From Acinetobacter genomosp. 15BJ (GTDB lineage Bacteria > Pseudomonadota > Gammaproteobacteria > Pseudomonadales > Moraxellaceae): a DNA stretch of 64,000 bases. Every line of letters starts with the position of its first letter. Position 1 is the first letter of the stretch. The translations under genes and the position numbers were made by a program. Below the pieces are notes generated by a model, which did not search any database, was not told where the DNA came from, and saw only the letters and a list, made by a program, of their open reading frames with translations. Below, piece by piece: positions 55,894 to 64,000 of this stretch. Location: NCBI RefSeq assembly GCF_000400715.1, contig NZ_KE007345.1, forward strand, positions 1 through 64,000. The letters run 5' to 3'.

Positions 55894-57144
55894 ATGATCT
55901 TAAATCGTTATCTAAAAAAACTACCTTTTTTAGAGGAAACATGGTTTCAATTTATTGTGTTTGTGTTAAGACGCTTTGAAGCAGATCGCTGTCGGGAACA
56001 GGCAGGTGGTTTAACCTATACCACCCTGTTTGCAGTGGTTCCGATGCTGACGGTTTTTTTAGTGATTATCTCCTCGATTAAAGCTTTAGAACCCGCCAGA
56101 CAGCAACTACAACAGTTGATCTATAGTAACTTTCTACCGAAAAGTACCATTGCTTTTGATAAAGCCTTAAATGCCTTTACCGAAAAATCCAGTAACCTGA
56201 CCATCATTGGTGTGCTGTTCCTGTTTGTCACCACGGTGCTGATGCTGACATCAATTGAGAATGTATTTAACCGGATTTGGCGAGTGAAGGAGACACGCAC
56301 TGGCTTAGTCGGTTTTATGCGTTATTGGACCATTATTTCTCTCGGGCCAATTGTATTGGGCAGTGCCTTCGTACTGTCTTCGACCGTCGCCTCTATTAAT
56401 GTACTGAGTAATAACTTTGCGGGTTATCAACTGGATGGCTCTTTTATTCTGTGGTTGATCTCATTTTTATTGACCATTGTCGGCTTCTTTATTTTATATT
56501 GGACCATACCGAATCGTATTGTCCCTGTCTTTTCAGCATTCATTGCGGCCTGCTTTAGTGCAACCATCTTTGAAGTTTTAAAGCGTTTTTTTGGTTGGGT
56601 GATGAGTAACTTCACCAGCTATGAAATCGTGTATGGTGCTTTTGCTGCTGTTCCAATTTTCCTGTTATGGATTTATTTATCATGGAACATCATCTTATTA
56701 GGCGTGGAAATCAGTTATGCGCTCACCGCCTTTCATTCAGGTAAAGAACAAAAGCGTCACCCGATTTTAATGATGCTGGATATACTGGAGTTATTTTATA
56801 AAAAACAGCAAATCGGACAAAGTGTCAGCGAAAAAGAGCTATTAAATATTATTGGGCGTGGTGAACTCGGCCGCTTACCGTCTTTTATCTTACAACTCGA
56901 AGCCCAAAACCTGATTATGCGAACGGATAAAGATGAATATGTCTTGGTCCGTAATCTGGCTCAGGTGGATTTCTGGAGCTTCTTCACCGCTCTACCTTAT
57001 CCACTACCATTACGTCCCGATGTTGAGCATATCCATCAGGACGATGAATGGATGGAGCGACTCGGCCCTTCCTTGGTTGAAAGTAATGATTATTTAGCAG
57101 CCAAGCTGTCCATTCCATTGTCTACCCTGTTTGAACAGAAGTAA
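55894..57144 (+). CDS. YihY/virulence factor BrkB family inner membrane protein
   Basis: A 416-residue protein with six membrane helices in the first 275 residues (GGLTYTTLFAVVPMLTVFLVI, VLFLFVTTVLMLTSIENVFNRIWRV, and FAAVPIFLLWIYLSWNIILLGVEISY are classic family segments) and a cytoplasmic winged-helix-like tail from about residue 300. The family was once called ribonuclease BN, which is known to be a misnomer; its role is not established. ATG at 55894 with AGGATAG upstream. Confidence 0.88.
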   Translation: MILNRYLKKLPFLEETWFQFIVFVLRRFEADRCREQAGGLTYTTLFAVVPMLTVFLVIISSIKALEPARQQLQQLIYSNFLPKSTIAFDKALNAFTEKSSNLTIIGVLFLFVTTVLMLTSIENVFNRIWRVKETRTGLVGFMRYWTIISLGPIVLGSAFVLSSTVASINVLSNNFAGYQLDGSFILWLISFLLTIVGFFILYWTIPNRIVPVFSAFIAACFSATIFEVLKRFFGWVMSNFTSYEIVYGAFAAVPIFLLWIYLSWNIILLGVEISYALTAFHSGKEQKRHPILMMLDILELFYKKQQIGQSVSEKELLNIIGRGELGRLPSFILQLEAQNLIMRTDKDEYVLVRNLAQVDFWSFFTALPYPLPLRPDVEHIHQDDEWMERLGPSLVESNDYLAAKLSIPLSTLFEQK

Positions 57145-57146
57145 CT

Positions 57147-57173
57147 AAAAGACCTCTTGCGAGGTCTTTTTTT
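57147..57173. terminator. Bidirectional terminator between yihY-like gene and DMT transporter
   Basis: Stem AAAAGACCTC/GAGGTCTTTT with a 4-nt loop, T and A runs on the two sides, between convergent genes. Confidence 0.92.
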
Positions 57174-58077
57174 ATTTCCTTAACCAGCCCTGTAAACTCA
57201 CCACTACAATGCCAAGCAAGACTAACGCAGAACCAATCACAAAGTTCAGCTCAATTTTTTCACCCAATAACCAGACACCAAAAGCCATCCCGAATAAGGG
57301 GGTCAGGAAGGAAAAGACGCCCAGACGGGAAGCTAAATAATTTCGTAGCAACCAGAACCACGCCAAGAAACTGGCGAAAGAAACCACCAAAGTATGAAAA
57401 GCTAAACTACCCATCACCAATGGAGTGAAATGAATCGTGGCTTGCCCAAGAACCAGAGCCGCGCCAAACAACAGTACAAAACTACCCGCCAATTGATAAA
57501 ACAGCGTTTGAGTCACCGCAGCTTGCGCAAGCGACGATAAACGTACGGTAATGGTAGTTGCAGCCCAAGCAATACTCCCCGCCAAAGCCAGTAAATCCCC
57601 CCACAACATCTGCCGATCCGCAATCGATGCGCCTGAGTTAGTACGTAAGAACGTCACCACGATCCCTAAAAAGGCAATCCCGATACCTGTCCATTGCAAC
57701 AGGCTGAGACGCTCTGAAGGAAGTTTCCAATGTAAACCCAAGGCCACAAAAATCGGTGCTGTATACAGCAGTACCACTGCATGTGAAGCTGAGGTCAGCT
57801 GTAAAGCTTGTGCCAATAAAAAAAACTCTAAAGAAAATAAAAAGGCGACCAACGCACCCGCTTTCAAATTCTGGCGATTAAAAAGCTGACTGGTTTTATC
57901 GAAGTAAAGTAAGGGTAGAAGGAGTATGGCGGCAAGGCCAGAACGCAACGCGATTTGCATTAAGGGCGAAATATCAGGCGCTGCCATTTTTAAAATGACT
58001 TGTTGTAGTCCCCAAATCATACACAGTACGATCATTAGACCTGATGCGGTTGCATCTAATGCTTTACGCTCATCCAT
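57172..58077 (-). CDS. EamA/DMT-family transporter
   Basis: A 301-residue ten-helix exporter with two EamA repeats: repeat 1 begins LMIVLCMIWGLQQVILKMAAPDISPLMQIALRSGLAA; the second contains VSFASFLAWFWLLRNYLASRLGVFSFLTPLFGMAFG. ATG 58077 follows AGGAG. Divergent from an AraC-family regulator, the shared promoter region holding a perfect inverted repeat. Substrate unknown; amino acids or drugs are typical. Confidence 0.88.
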   Translation of the reverse strand: MDERKALDATASGLMIVLCMIWGLQQVILKMAAPDISPLMQIALRSGLAAILLLPLLYFDKTSQLFNRQNLKAGALVAFLFSLEFFLLAQALQLTSASHAVVLLYTAPIFVALGLHWKLPSERLSLLQWTGIGIAFLGIVVTFLRTNSGASIADRQMLWGDLLALAGSIAWAATTITVRLSSLAQAAVTQTLFYQLAGSFVLLFGAALVLGQATIHFTPLVMGSLAFHTLVVSFASFLAWFWLLRNYLASRLGVFSFLTPLFGMAFGVWLLGEKIELNFVIGSALVLLGIVVVSLQGWLRK

Positions 58078-58118
58078 TGCGCGCTCCTGATTTTATGGTT
58101 TGAGCACCAATATAAGAC

Positions 58119-58152
58119 TGTCGTATTTTCATGATATAGTGAAAATACGACA
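58119..58152. promoter_or_regulatory. 13-bp perfect inverted repeat, candidate operator
   Basis: TGTCGTATTTTCA (58119-58131) and its exact complement TGAAAATACGACA (58140-58152), 8 bp apart, lie midway between the divergent transporter and AraC-family regulator genes. The site is a strong candidate binding site for that regulator or another dimeric one, and would control both directions. Confidence 0.75.
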
Positions 58153-58184
58153 ATAGATGCGTGTTTTCAGGCAATTCTCATGTT

Positions 58185-58985
58185 ATGAAAAAATCAGCAC
58201 AAAGGATTCAAGATTTTCAGGCCATCCCGACCTACAATGAGATTCCAGCGCCATTATGGCTACAGATCCGTGATGCACCTGCGGAGACTTTTTATCCCAA
58301 ACATGCCCATGCATGGGGTGAATTTATCTATGCCTTTGATGGCGTTTTAGAAGTTAATATTGAGCAAATTCATTATTTAACCCCACCGCCTTATGGGATT
58401 TGGTTGCCACCGCATTTACAACATAGTGGCATCAATCGCAATGAGGTCACGCATTGCACCTTATACGTGCATGAATCACTCTGCCACAATATGCCGCAGC
58501 AGGCTGGTATCTTATTGTCTGCACCCTTGGTCTCTGCACTGCTCGAACATATTCGTAAACATCCCTTTGCGGAACAGGATCCAGAATATTTACGCTTGCT
58601 TCAAGTTTTGCTCGATTCACTGACTCATGCAGAATTGGTCGGCAGTTATCTACCGACTACCGAGCATCCGGCACTGGCGAAAATATTGACGCATTTACAT
58701 GAATTTCCTGCGGATAACAGCACATTGGAACAGCTTGCACAGATGATCAATATGACTGAACGCACCCTTGCCCGTTATAGCCAAAAAGAGTTAGGAATGT
58801 CATTGCATGAATGGCGGCAACGTTTAAAAGTGATGAAAGCGATGTCGATGTTAAATCAGGGCAAGACTATTGAAAATATTGCGCTAGATTTAGGTTATGC
58901 CAGCTCATCGGCTTTTATTTATATGTTTAAACGCTGGATGCATTTCACCCCTGACCAATTCCGAAAACTGTATCAAGGCAGTTAA
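58185..58985 (+). CDS. AraC-family transcriptional regulator with cupin sensor
   Basis: A 266-residue regulator: N-terminal cupin-like AraC-binding domain (HAHAWGEFIYAFDGVLEVNI and PPYGIWLPPHLQHS, about residues 40-90) and C-terminal double helix-turn-helix (STLEQLAQMINMTERTLARYSQKELGMS, and IALDLGYASSSAFIYMFKRWMHFTPDQFRK). ATG 58185 is preferred over the GTG at 58161. It likely controls the adjacent divergent exporter through the inverted repeat. Confidence 0.88.
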   Translation: MKKSAQRIQDFQAIPTYNEIPAPLWLQIRDAPAETFYPKHAHAWGEFIYAFDGVLEVNIEQIHYLTPPPYGIWLPPHLQHSGINRNEVTHCTLYVHESLCHNMPQQAGILLSAPLVSALLEHIRKHPFAEQDPEYLRLLQVLLDSLTHAELVGSYLPTTEHPALAKILTHLHEFPADNSTLEQLAQMINMTERTLARYSQKELGMSLHEWRQRLKVMKAMSMLNQGKTIENIALDLGYASSSAFIYMFKRWMHFTPDQFRKLYQGS

Positions 58986-59096
58986 GTTGCTATCAACACC
59001 TTAACGAAGATTGGACTCAACGGAAAATCATGCTTTCAGATATAAAAAATGGCGCTGATATCAATCACAGCACCATCCTCTTTATTTCATTGCAAC

Positions 59097-59738
59097 TTAG
59101 GCTTTGACAAAAGTATCCCAGTCATATTCGCCAGACTGAGTAATCAATTTCATGGTCAATTGATCATTAGCACGTAAAGCACCAACACCTGCTGGTGTTC
59201 CCGTCATGATCACATCACCTGCTTCTAGACTAAAAGATTGATTAATCTCAACAAGTAGAGTTCCAATATCGAAGATCATATCTTTGGTAAAACCGTGCTG
59301 ACGGTCTACACCATTGATATTCAAAATCAGCTCTAGCTCTTGCAAGTCACCAATTTCGTCTGCTTCAATCCAGTCCGCCAAAATACAAGCACCGTCAAAG
59401 GCTTTGGCACGTTCCCACGGCTCACCTTTGGATTTTAAATCGCTCTGTAAATCACGCAGAGTCAAGTCCAGACCTAAAGTGACTGCACCAATCGCCTCCA
59501 AGGCTTTGGCTGGATCAGTTTCTTGTGATAATGGATGTGCGATTTGCAAACAAATTTCGCATTCATAATGGCACTCACCCAATTCTTGATTCCAGCTCAC
59601 ACCTTGTGTCAAAGAACCAAGACTGCTAGGTGGTTTGATAAAGAGCAACGCGCGATCAGGAATGGCATTACCCAATTCCTTGGCATGTTCGGCATAATTT
59701 CGACCCACACAAACAATTTTTGAAGGACGTGTACTCAT
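59097..59738 (-). CDS. Fumarylacetoacetate hydrolase (FAH)-family protein
   Basis: About 213 residues: KIVCVGRNYAEHAKELG, FIKPPSSL, and the metal-binding acids in CHYECEICLQI (ExE) and VTLGLDLTLRDLQ, with C-terminal GDVIMTGTPAGVG. These are hallmarks of small FAH-family enzymes (acylpyruvase/oxaloacetate tautomerase-like). ATG 59738 follows AAGGAG at an ideal distance; the extension to 59759 does not. Likely hydrolyses or tautomerises acylpyruvates. Confidence 0.9.
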   Translation of the reverse strand: MSTRPSKIVCVGRNYAEHAKELGNAIPDRALLFIKPPSSLGSLTQGVSWNQELGECHYECEICLQIAHPLSQETDPAKALEAIGAVTLGLDLTLRDLQSDLKSKGEPWERAKAFDGACILADWIEADEIGDLQELELILNINGVDRQHGFTKDMIFDIGTLLVEINQSFSLEAGDVIMTGTPAGVGALRANDQLTMKLITQSGEYDWDTFVKA

Positions 59739-59771
59739 GAAAACTCCTTGTTCTTTCAACCGTCGATAAAG

Positions 59772-60269
59772 TTACTTCTTAAAACTATTTTCGAATTTTG
59801 TTTGATCTGCTGAATCGATAAATGCACGTTTTGGTACGATCACCACAGTGTGGCTTTTCAGTTCTAACATATAAGTTAACTTGCCAATCGCAAACGATTG
59901 AACTTCGGCATACAGTGCACTTTGTTTTTTGCCTGCTGCATACAGTTCAAAGTGATCTTGATAAAGGTCAATGCCCTGTTCACTTTTACCAAACTGATAG
60001 CGTACAAATTGGCGCTTAAACAACATTGGCAACAACCAATAGCGCATAACTGCTTGCATCACCAGAAAAAAAGCACCCAGTGCAACGTAATAACGCCCAA
60101 CGCCAGAAAAACCTAAATAGATTCCCCACAGAATGATTGCAATACTGATCACTGGGGTTAAAAAGCGGCTAAAGGTTTTTTTGCCAAAAGTGACCAAAGC
60201 AAAACCATCTTGTGATTCTTCTAAATTCAAATAATAGCGCACCGATACACTTGGACGTTGTTCAGACAT
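59772..60269 (-). CDS. YcxB-like membrane protein
   Basis: A 165-residue protein with two membrane helices (about residues 35-75) and a C-terminal YcxB-type domain (YQFGKSEQGIDLYQDHFELYAAGKKQSALYAEVQSFAIG), followed by VVIVPKRAF. Function of the family is unknown. It is 33 bp upstream of the FAH-family gene on the same strand, so the two may be co-transcribed. No clear ribosome site. Confidence 0.75.
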   Translation of the reverse strand: MSEQRPSVSVRYYLNLEESQDGFALVTFGKKTFSRFLTPVISIAIILWGIYLGFSGVGRYYVALGAFFLVMQAVMRYWLLPMLFKRQFVRYQFGKSEQGIDLYQDHFELYAAGKKQSALYAEVQSFAIGKLTYMLELKSHTVVIVPKRAFIDSADQTKFENSFKK

Positions 60270-60433
60270 TTTTAGATTTCTAACATTTGAAAAAAAACTG
60301 ACCTATTAGAACATAAATGATTTAATGGGAAATCACATTTATTGCGATTTAATACAAAATTTAAATGTGATGTTTTCTCTCTTTTGGGCTCGCCCTTTTA
60401 TATCAATTTAATTTTATCGATGAATTTAACAGT

Positions 60434-61216
60434 ATGAAAATGATGCCACAACAGTTCAAATCGTTACTGTTTATTTTAGGTCTTTTGATCACGCTCAGCG
60501 CCTGTAGCCAACAATCATTCCTTGAAAAGATTGTACCGCCACAAGAAAAGGCTTTTGCTGAAGATATGTTTAATCAACTCAGCAACAAAAACTATGCAGC
60601 CGTTGAGAAATATCTCAGCCCAGAACTCCAAGATGAATCAACCCATAGCACCTTGATCCAAATGGCAGGCTTATTTCCTGCTGAGCCCGTTAAAAATATC
60701 AAGTTAATTGCAGCCAATAAAAGCTTATTTAAAGATGTCGTCACTTATCAATTAACCTTTGAATATGAATTTGCAGATCATTGGCTGATGAATAAAATCG
60801 CACTCAGTAAACAGTCCGATCAAATCCGTATTATCGGCATTCATGTTGAACCGATTGACCATTCTGCCCAAGCCATGCATGGCTTTACATTTGCAGGAAA
60901 AAGCCTACTACATTATGTCGTGTTTATCCTTGCGATTGCGATTCCGCTATTTTGCATTTATGCCTTTATCCTATGCCTAAGAACCCCCATGCAAAAACGA
61001 AAATGGGTGTGGTTAATTTTTATTAGCTTTGGCTTTATGCAATTTTCACTGAATTGGACCGATGGCAGTTACGCTTTTCAAATGCTGAGCTTCTTGGTCT
61101 TAGGTGCGGGCTACTTCCAGCAAACGGTCTATAGTCCAATTATCTTGCAAATTGCATTGCCACTGGGTGCCATCTTGTTTGTTTACCGTCGTAAAAGCTT
61201 AATGGCTGAACAATAA
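60434..61216 (+). CDS. Membrane lipoprotein, hypothetical
   Basis: A 260-residue protein with a lipoprotein signal (MKMMPQQFKSLLFILGLL to LSAC, Cys24), a soluble DUF3887/NTF2-like segment (residues about 30-145) and three C-terminal membrane helices (about 160-250). A lipoprotein anchor plus several helices is unusual. I do not recognise a function; the soluble part pattern (FAEDMFNQLSNKNYAAVEKYLSPE) resembles folds used for small-ligand sensing. Confidence 0.6.
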   Translation: MKMMPQQFKSLLFILGLLITLSACSQQSFLEKIVPPQEKAFAEDMFNQLSNKNYAAVEKYLSPELQDESTHSTLIQMAGLFPAEPVKNIKLIAANKSLFKDVVTYQLTFEYEFADHWLMNKIALSKQSDQIRIIGIHVEPIDHSAQAMHGFTFAGKSLLHYVVFILAIAIPLFCIYAFILCLRTPMQKRKWVWLIFISFGFMQFSLNWTDGSYAFQMLSFLVLGAGYFQQTVYSPIILQIALPLGAILFVYRRKSLMAEQ

Positions 61217-61374
61217 ACTTTTCCTACCCCGCTTCAGTCAGCCACTTGAGCGGGTTTTACACAATACGACTATTTTTCATGCATAAAAAATTTTATTAAT
61301 AAGCAGTATTGATCACTCTAGTGAGAAGGATCAGCTCATTGGATGAAATCACGGATAAAAATCAAAGGAATGTG

Positions 61375-62673
61375 ATGGCTTATTTGAATCGTCTAATCTT
61401 GCCCTGTGTTTTATTGGGGCTCACACAAAGCTGTTTTGCACAAATCTTGCCTTGGACGGACAATATTCCGAGTGCCCTACAACCATTTCAAAACAATCCG
61501 CAACTCTTGGCCAGTTATACCCAAAACAATATTTTTATTTACGGTCATCCTGCAACCAAAACAGCCGTTCCTACACTGAAAAGCAATCCTCAGCCCAATG
61601 TCAGCTTTAATTCAGCCGCGATCATTGTACCCGTCAATGCACAGCAAGTGGCCAAAACACTGACCGATTTCAACCACTATGTCGGATTATTCCCAACCCT
61701 CAAATCGGCGAAGACATTAGAGCAATCAGGCAATACGGTACAAATGAAATATCAGGTCTCGATTCCGACCCCAATTCCCGTACTCAACTTTAATGAAGAC
61801 GTCACCCTGCAACATCAGATCAAGCCGAATAGTATTGCCAGCTTGGTGATTGATGCACCGATTCCCTATGGCGTCGGTAAATTTGAATGGTTTGCACTGG
61901 ACGAGAATCGCACCTTAATCACCTTGACCCAATGGGGCGATTTGAATCAGCCCAAAGGATTTATTTTTAAGAAAATTCTCAATGCGATTCCTGAGGTGAA
62001 ACTCGGAATTCCAAGCAGCAGCAATGCGTTTATTTTAGAATCCTTAAGAACCCGTTTTATTCAATCCAATCTTAAGCCACTCAATGCAGGACAAATGCCG
62101 AATCCGCAGTTGAATGCAGCTCAACTCAATAAAATCACACAATTGATTCAATCCGCTCAGCAACCTGTCAGTATCCTTCATGCACCGACCAGTATGTTGT
62201 ATACCCATGGTCGAGAATCCATGCGTTTTACCACCACCTATCAATTTTATAAACAACCAACTCAACCCTTACAAAAATGGCTGAGTCCATTGGCCTACCA
62301 AGAGCTATTTCCTCGGCAGATTAAAAAAGTAATCACCTCTCCTATTCAAAATCAAGGGCAGGATGCAGATATTAAAGTCAATGTTGGCCTTGGTGTCATC
62401 AATATACCGTTCGCATTTAAATTACGTTTTAGTTATCCGCAGGCAGATGAAAATAATTTTTATGCCAATGGCGGTGACCTACGTTTTATTAAAGGAAAAA
62501 TGCAGTTGAGTTCACTTAATCAAGGAACGTTATTGACCATGACCAGTGCAATGAAAATCGATGAGAAAGCCCCATTCTTATTAAGGGCAATGCGAAGCCT
62601 GCCTTATCATGATGTACTCCCTGCTGTAGGTGGCAATGCCGTATTTGTACAAAAAATTAAAGCAAAAACTTGA
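61375..62673 (+). CDS. Exported SRPBCC (START-like) protein
   Basis: About 432 residues with a signal peptide (about 1-23, ending CFAQ). Residues about 75-220 look like an SRPBCC/START-type lipid- or ligand-binding domain (SAAIIVPVNAQQVAKTLTDFNHYVGLFPTLKSAKTLEQSG), and a weaker second copy may occupy 270-430. ATG 61375 with AAGGAATG upstream is preferred over the frame start at 61309. Possibly a periplasmic lipid carrier, not established. Confidence 0.6.
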   Translation: MAYLNRLILPCVLLGLTQSCFAQILPWTDNIPSALQPFQNNPQLLASYTQNNIFIYGHPATKTAVPTLKSNPQPNVSFNSAAIIVPVNAQQVAKTLTDFNHYVGLFPTLKSAKTLEQSGNTVQMKYQVSIPTPIPVLNFNEDVTLQHQIKPNSIASLVIDAPIPYGVGKFEWFALDENRTLITLTQWGDLNQPKGFIFKKILNAIPEVKLGIPSSSNAFILESLRTRFIQSNLKPLNAGQMPNPQLNAAQLNKITQLIQSAQQPVSILHAPTSMLYTHGRESMRFTTTYQFYKQPTQPLQKWLSPLAYQELFPRQIKKVITSPIQNQGQDADIKVNVGLGVINIPFAFKLRFSYPQADENNFYANGGDLRFIKGKMQLSSLNQGTLLTMTSAMKIDEKAPFLLRAMRSLPYHDVLPAVGGNAVFVQKIKAKT

Positions 62674-62680
62674 GACACAA

Positions 62681-62709
62681 AAAAACCGCAATTAAGCGGT
62701 TTCTTTTTT
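62681..62709. terminator. Bidirectional terminator between SRPBCC gene and tRNA-Arg
   Basis: Stem AAACCGC/GCGGTTT with a 6-nt loop, T-rich on one side and A-rich on the other; ends the tRNA transcript on the minus strand too. Confidence 0.85.
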
Positions 62710-62714
62710 CAAAT

Positions 62715-62791
62715 TGGTGCGCTCAGAGAGATTCGAACTCCCGACCCCTTAGTTCGTAGCCAAGTGCTCTATCCAGCTGAGCTATGAGCGC
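62715..62791 (-). tRNA. tRNA-Arg (anticodon ACG)
   Basis: A 77-nt tRNA with encoded CCA. Acceptor stem GCGCTCA/TGAGCGC, D arm GCTCAGCTGGATAGAGC, anticodon loop CTACGAA giving ACG (read as ICG), T arm with GTTCGAATC. The anticodon stem CTTGG/CTAAG contains one G-U pair. Read on the minus strand. Confidence 0.97.
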
Positions 62792-62806
62792 ATATTTGAT
62801 GGGGGC

Positions 62807-62834
62807 ATTATACGCACTTTTCCCCAAATGATAA
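62807..62834 (-). promoter_or_regulatory. Probable tRNA-Arg promoter
   Basis: On the minus strand TTATCA (62829-62834), 16-bp spacer and a perfect -10 TATAAT (62807-62812), followed by a GC-rich GCCCCC discriminator as in stable-RNA promoters. Confidence 0.7.
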
Positions 62835-63182
62835 GACCTTTTTCACAAGATCATGATCAACTGTCTATAGATTCAGCACTGATTGGTCATTCCAGCATGA
62901 TTCAACCCATGATTACAGTGAGATAAGTGGTTCATACCCACTGCCAATTCTGCATAACCCTCAATCGGACACAAACATTTATTATTCGCTAAGTGAATGA
63001 TTAAACTTTAAATAAATTATGTTTGAGTCATTTTATATTTTTATTGATTATAAATTTTTGATAAAGAATTAAAAAAAATCGCATTCCAAATTAGAACGAT
63101 AAATCAGTGATAATTAAAAAATACATCTCTTTGTTTTATCGTATTTTTATAGCTGTTTAAAAATATGATACAAAGCACAATA
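62835..63182. other. Intergenic region upstream of the repeat-protein gene
   Basis: About 350 bp, very AT-rich, with no credible gene. It separates the tRNA-Arg promoter from the promoter candidate of the 3'-edge gene. Confidence 0.4.
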
Positions 63183-63210
63183 TTGACTTTAAATAGATAA
63201 GCAATAAATA
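63183..63210 (+). promoter_or_regulatory. Candidate promoter of the repeat-protein gene
   Basis: TTGACT (63183-63188), 16-bp spacer, TAAATA (63205-63210), about 80 bp upstream of the ATG at 63294. Only a pattern match. Confidence 0.4.
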
Positions 63211-63293
63211 CTAATAAACACATTATGAGACAGGAGTCACATAATTATTAAGACTTATTAAAATAAAACTCCAATAATTATAGGTATATCGAC

Positions 63294-64000
63294 ATGTTAT
63301 TTAAAAATATTTTATCACCAATTCCGGGTATTCTTTCTCATTCGAGTAGTAATAGCCAAACGGCAGTACCGACTGCTGTAAACACGGTATCAACCACAAA
63401 CCATGTTGTGGTCGAAAGTACAAATATCACCAACAACAATAACGGCTCAAATAATGGTTTATTCAGTGCAATAACAGGAAATGGCAATCAAAACTATGGT
63501 GTCGGTGTTGGCAATGGCCAAGATCTTAACGTCCCTCTTCCTTTCACCACAGCTTTTCATTCATTAGGAAACTCTTTTCCTTGGCTTGGAGGTTCGTCAC
63601 CCGTTAGCTCAATCAATACGGCCACGACAACTTCTTCGACTCACATCCAAGACAATGACAGCATCAACAATAGTAATACTGGTACTGCTGCAGGTAATGG
63701 TAGCAATGGCGGTTTATTAAGTGGTGTTGCAGCAGGCAATGGCGATCACAACTATGGCGTGGGTAATGGAAATGGAGATGACGCGAATCTCACCACACCA
63801 GTTACGGTGCCTTTTGAAGCTTTAGGTAACTCAATCGGTGCATTGGGTGGTGGTGCTGTTAACGCTATCAATAGCACACCAACCAGTTCAACTACCCTCA
63901 TTCAAGATAATGACAGCACCAATAATAGCAACACAGGTACTGGAGCTGCTGGTAATGGCAATGCAGGTGGTCTACTCAATGGTGTTGCAGCAGGCAATGG
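63294..64000 (+). CDS. Large Gly/Asn-rich repeat protein, 5' part (runs off the window)
   Basis: An open frame from ATG 63294 (AGG at 63282) to the window edge, 235 codons without a stop. After MLFKNILSPIPGIL and a Ser/Thr-rich start comes a repeat of exactly 86 residues (258 bp): NYGVG-NGNG, a hydrophobic VPF segment followed by LGNS, a Ser/Thr linker, IQDNDS-NNSNTG and GLL-GVAAGNG. Two copies are seen and a third begins. The VTVPFEALGNSIGALGGG segment resembles the hydrophobic GNSIGVIG-type motif of amyloid-forming chaplins, and the GNG-rich part resembles beta-solenoid or RTX-like repeats. No Sec signal peptide is evident. Likely a secreted, surface or structural protein; function unknown. 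Confidence 0.7.
   Translation, partial: MLFKNILSPIPGILSHSSSNSQTAVPTAVNTVSTTNHVVVESTNITNNNNGSNNGLFSAITGNGNQNYGVGVGNGQDLNVPLPFTTAFHSLGNSFPWLGGSSPVSSINTATTTSSTHIQDNDSINNSNTGTAAGNGSNGGLLSGVAAGNGDHNYGVGNGNGDDANLTTPVTVPFEALGNSIGALGGGAVNAINSTPTSSTTLIQDNDSTNNSNTGTGAAGNGNAGGLLNGVAAGN

Noticed and set aside
1..64000. Prophage, integron or classical defence island
   Set aside because: No integrase, phage structural, restriction-modification, toxin-antitoxin or Cas genes were found; the only mobile element is the single insertion sequence at 14.2 kb.

Overview
The window is chromosomal DNA from an Acinetobacter-like gammaproteobacterium (Moraxellaceae). It is AT-rich, and the neighbourhood tig-clpP-clpX beside a PirA-type catechol siderophore receptor, the piuA/piuC pair and the metX-metW pair all fit that genus. 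Species was not determined. Most of the window is ordinary core genome in short operons separated by clear rho-independent terminators.

Layout. 1-374: what looks like the tandem promoter region of an rRNA operon read leftwards out of the window. 0.4-2.6 kb: a yfiR-yfiN-yfiB cyclic-di-GMP signalling operon. 2.65-6.2 kb: metallophosphoesterase, a ClsC-like phospholipase D lipoprotein and a PlsC-like acyltransferase. 6.4-9.1 kb: a 46-residue membrane protein, hflX and a cidA/lrgB-like pair. 9.1-10.3 kb: tandem DUF2147 paralogues. 10.3-13.8 kb: prc and nagZ. 13.8-16 kb: a repeat-like intergenic stretch and a methyltransferase gene split by an IS5-family (IS903-group) element with 16-bp inverted repeats and a 9-bp target duplication; removing the insertion restores the frame. 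16-17.3 kb: an alpha/beta hydrolase with a C-terminal PilZ-like domain. 17.7-22.6 kb: proA, then ackA-pta. 22.6-25.3 kb: methyltransferase and a divergent DMT exporter/AraC regulator pair. 25.4-28.3 kb: class I fumarase and two envelope proteins. 28.4-32.1 kb: tig, clpP, clpX. 32.3-38.1 kb: Fur-box-associated catechol siderophore receptors (pirA-like, piuA) and piuC. 38.1-40.2 kb: leuA behind a leucine-rich leader peptide and two GGGAAA/TTTCCC palindromes. 40.3-44.1 kb: metX-metW-Sel1 protein, a hypothetical protein and rdgB. 45.1-52.9 kb: tatABC followed by a Tat-dependent PhoX phosphatase with a Pho box, then two tandem PhoA-family phosphatases with their own Pho-box-like site: a phosphate-scavenging island beside its export machinery. 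53-62.8 kb: TANGO2-like protein, lgt, wrbA, yihY, a second DMT/AraC pair sharing a perfect 13-bp inverted repeat, FAA hydrolase, envelope proteins and tRNA-Arg(ACG). 63.3 kb to the end: the start of a Gly/Asn-rich protein built of 86-residue repeats that leaves the window.

The themes are envelope and nutrient scavenging (iron, phosphate), cyclic-di-GMP signalling (a cyclase operon plus a possible effector hydrolase), central metabolism (acetate, fumarate, leucine, methionine, proline) and protein quality control. No CRISPR array, prophage or classical defence system was seen. The most unusual items are the 3'-edge repeat protein, the hydrolase-PilZ fusion, the leuA leader region and the phosphatase/Tat island.
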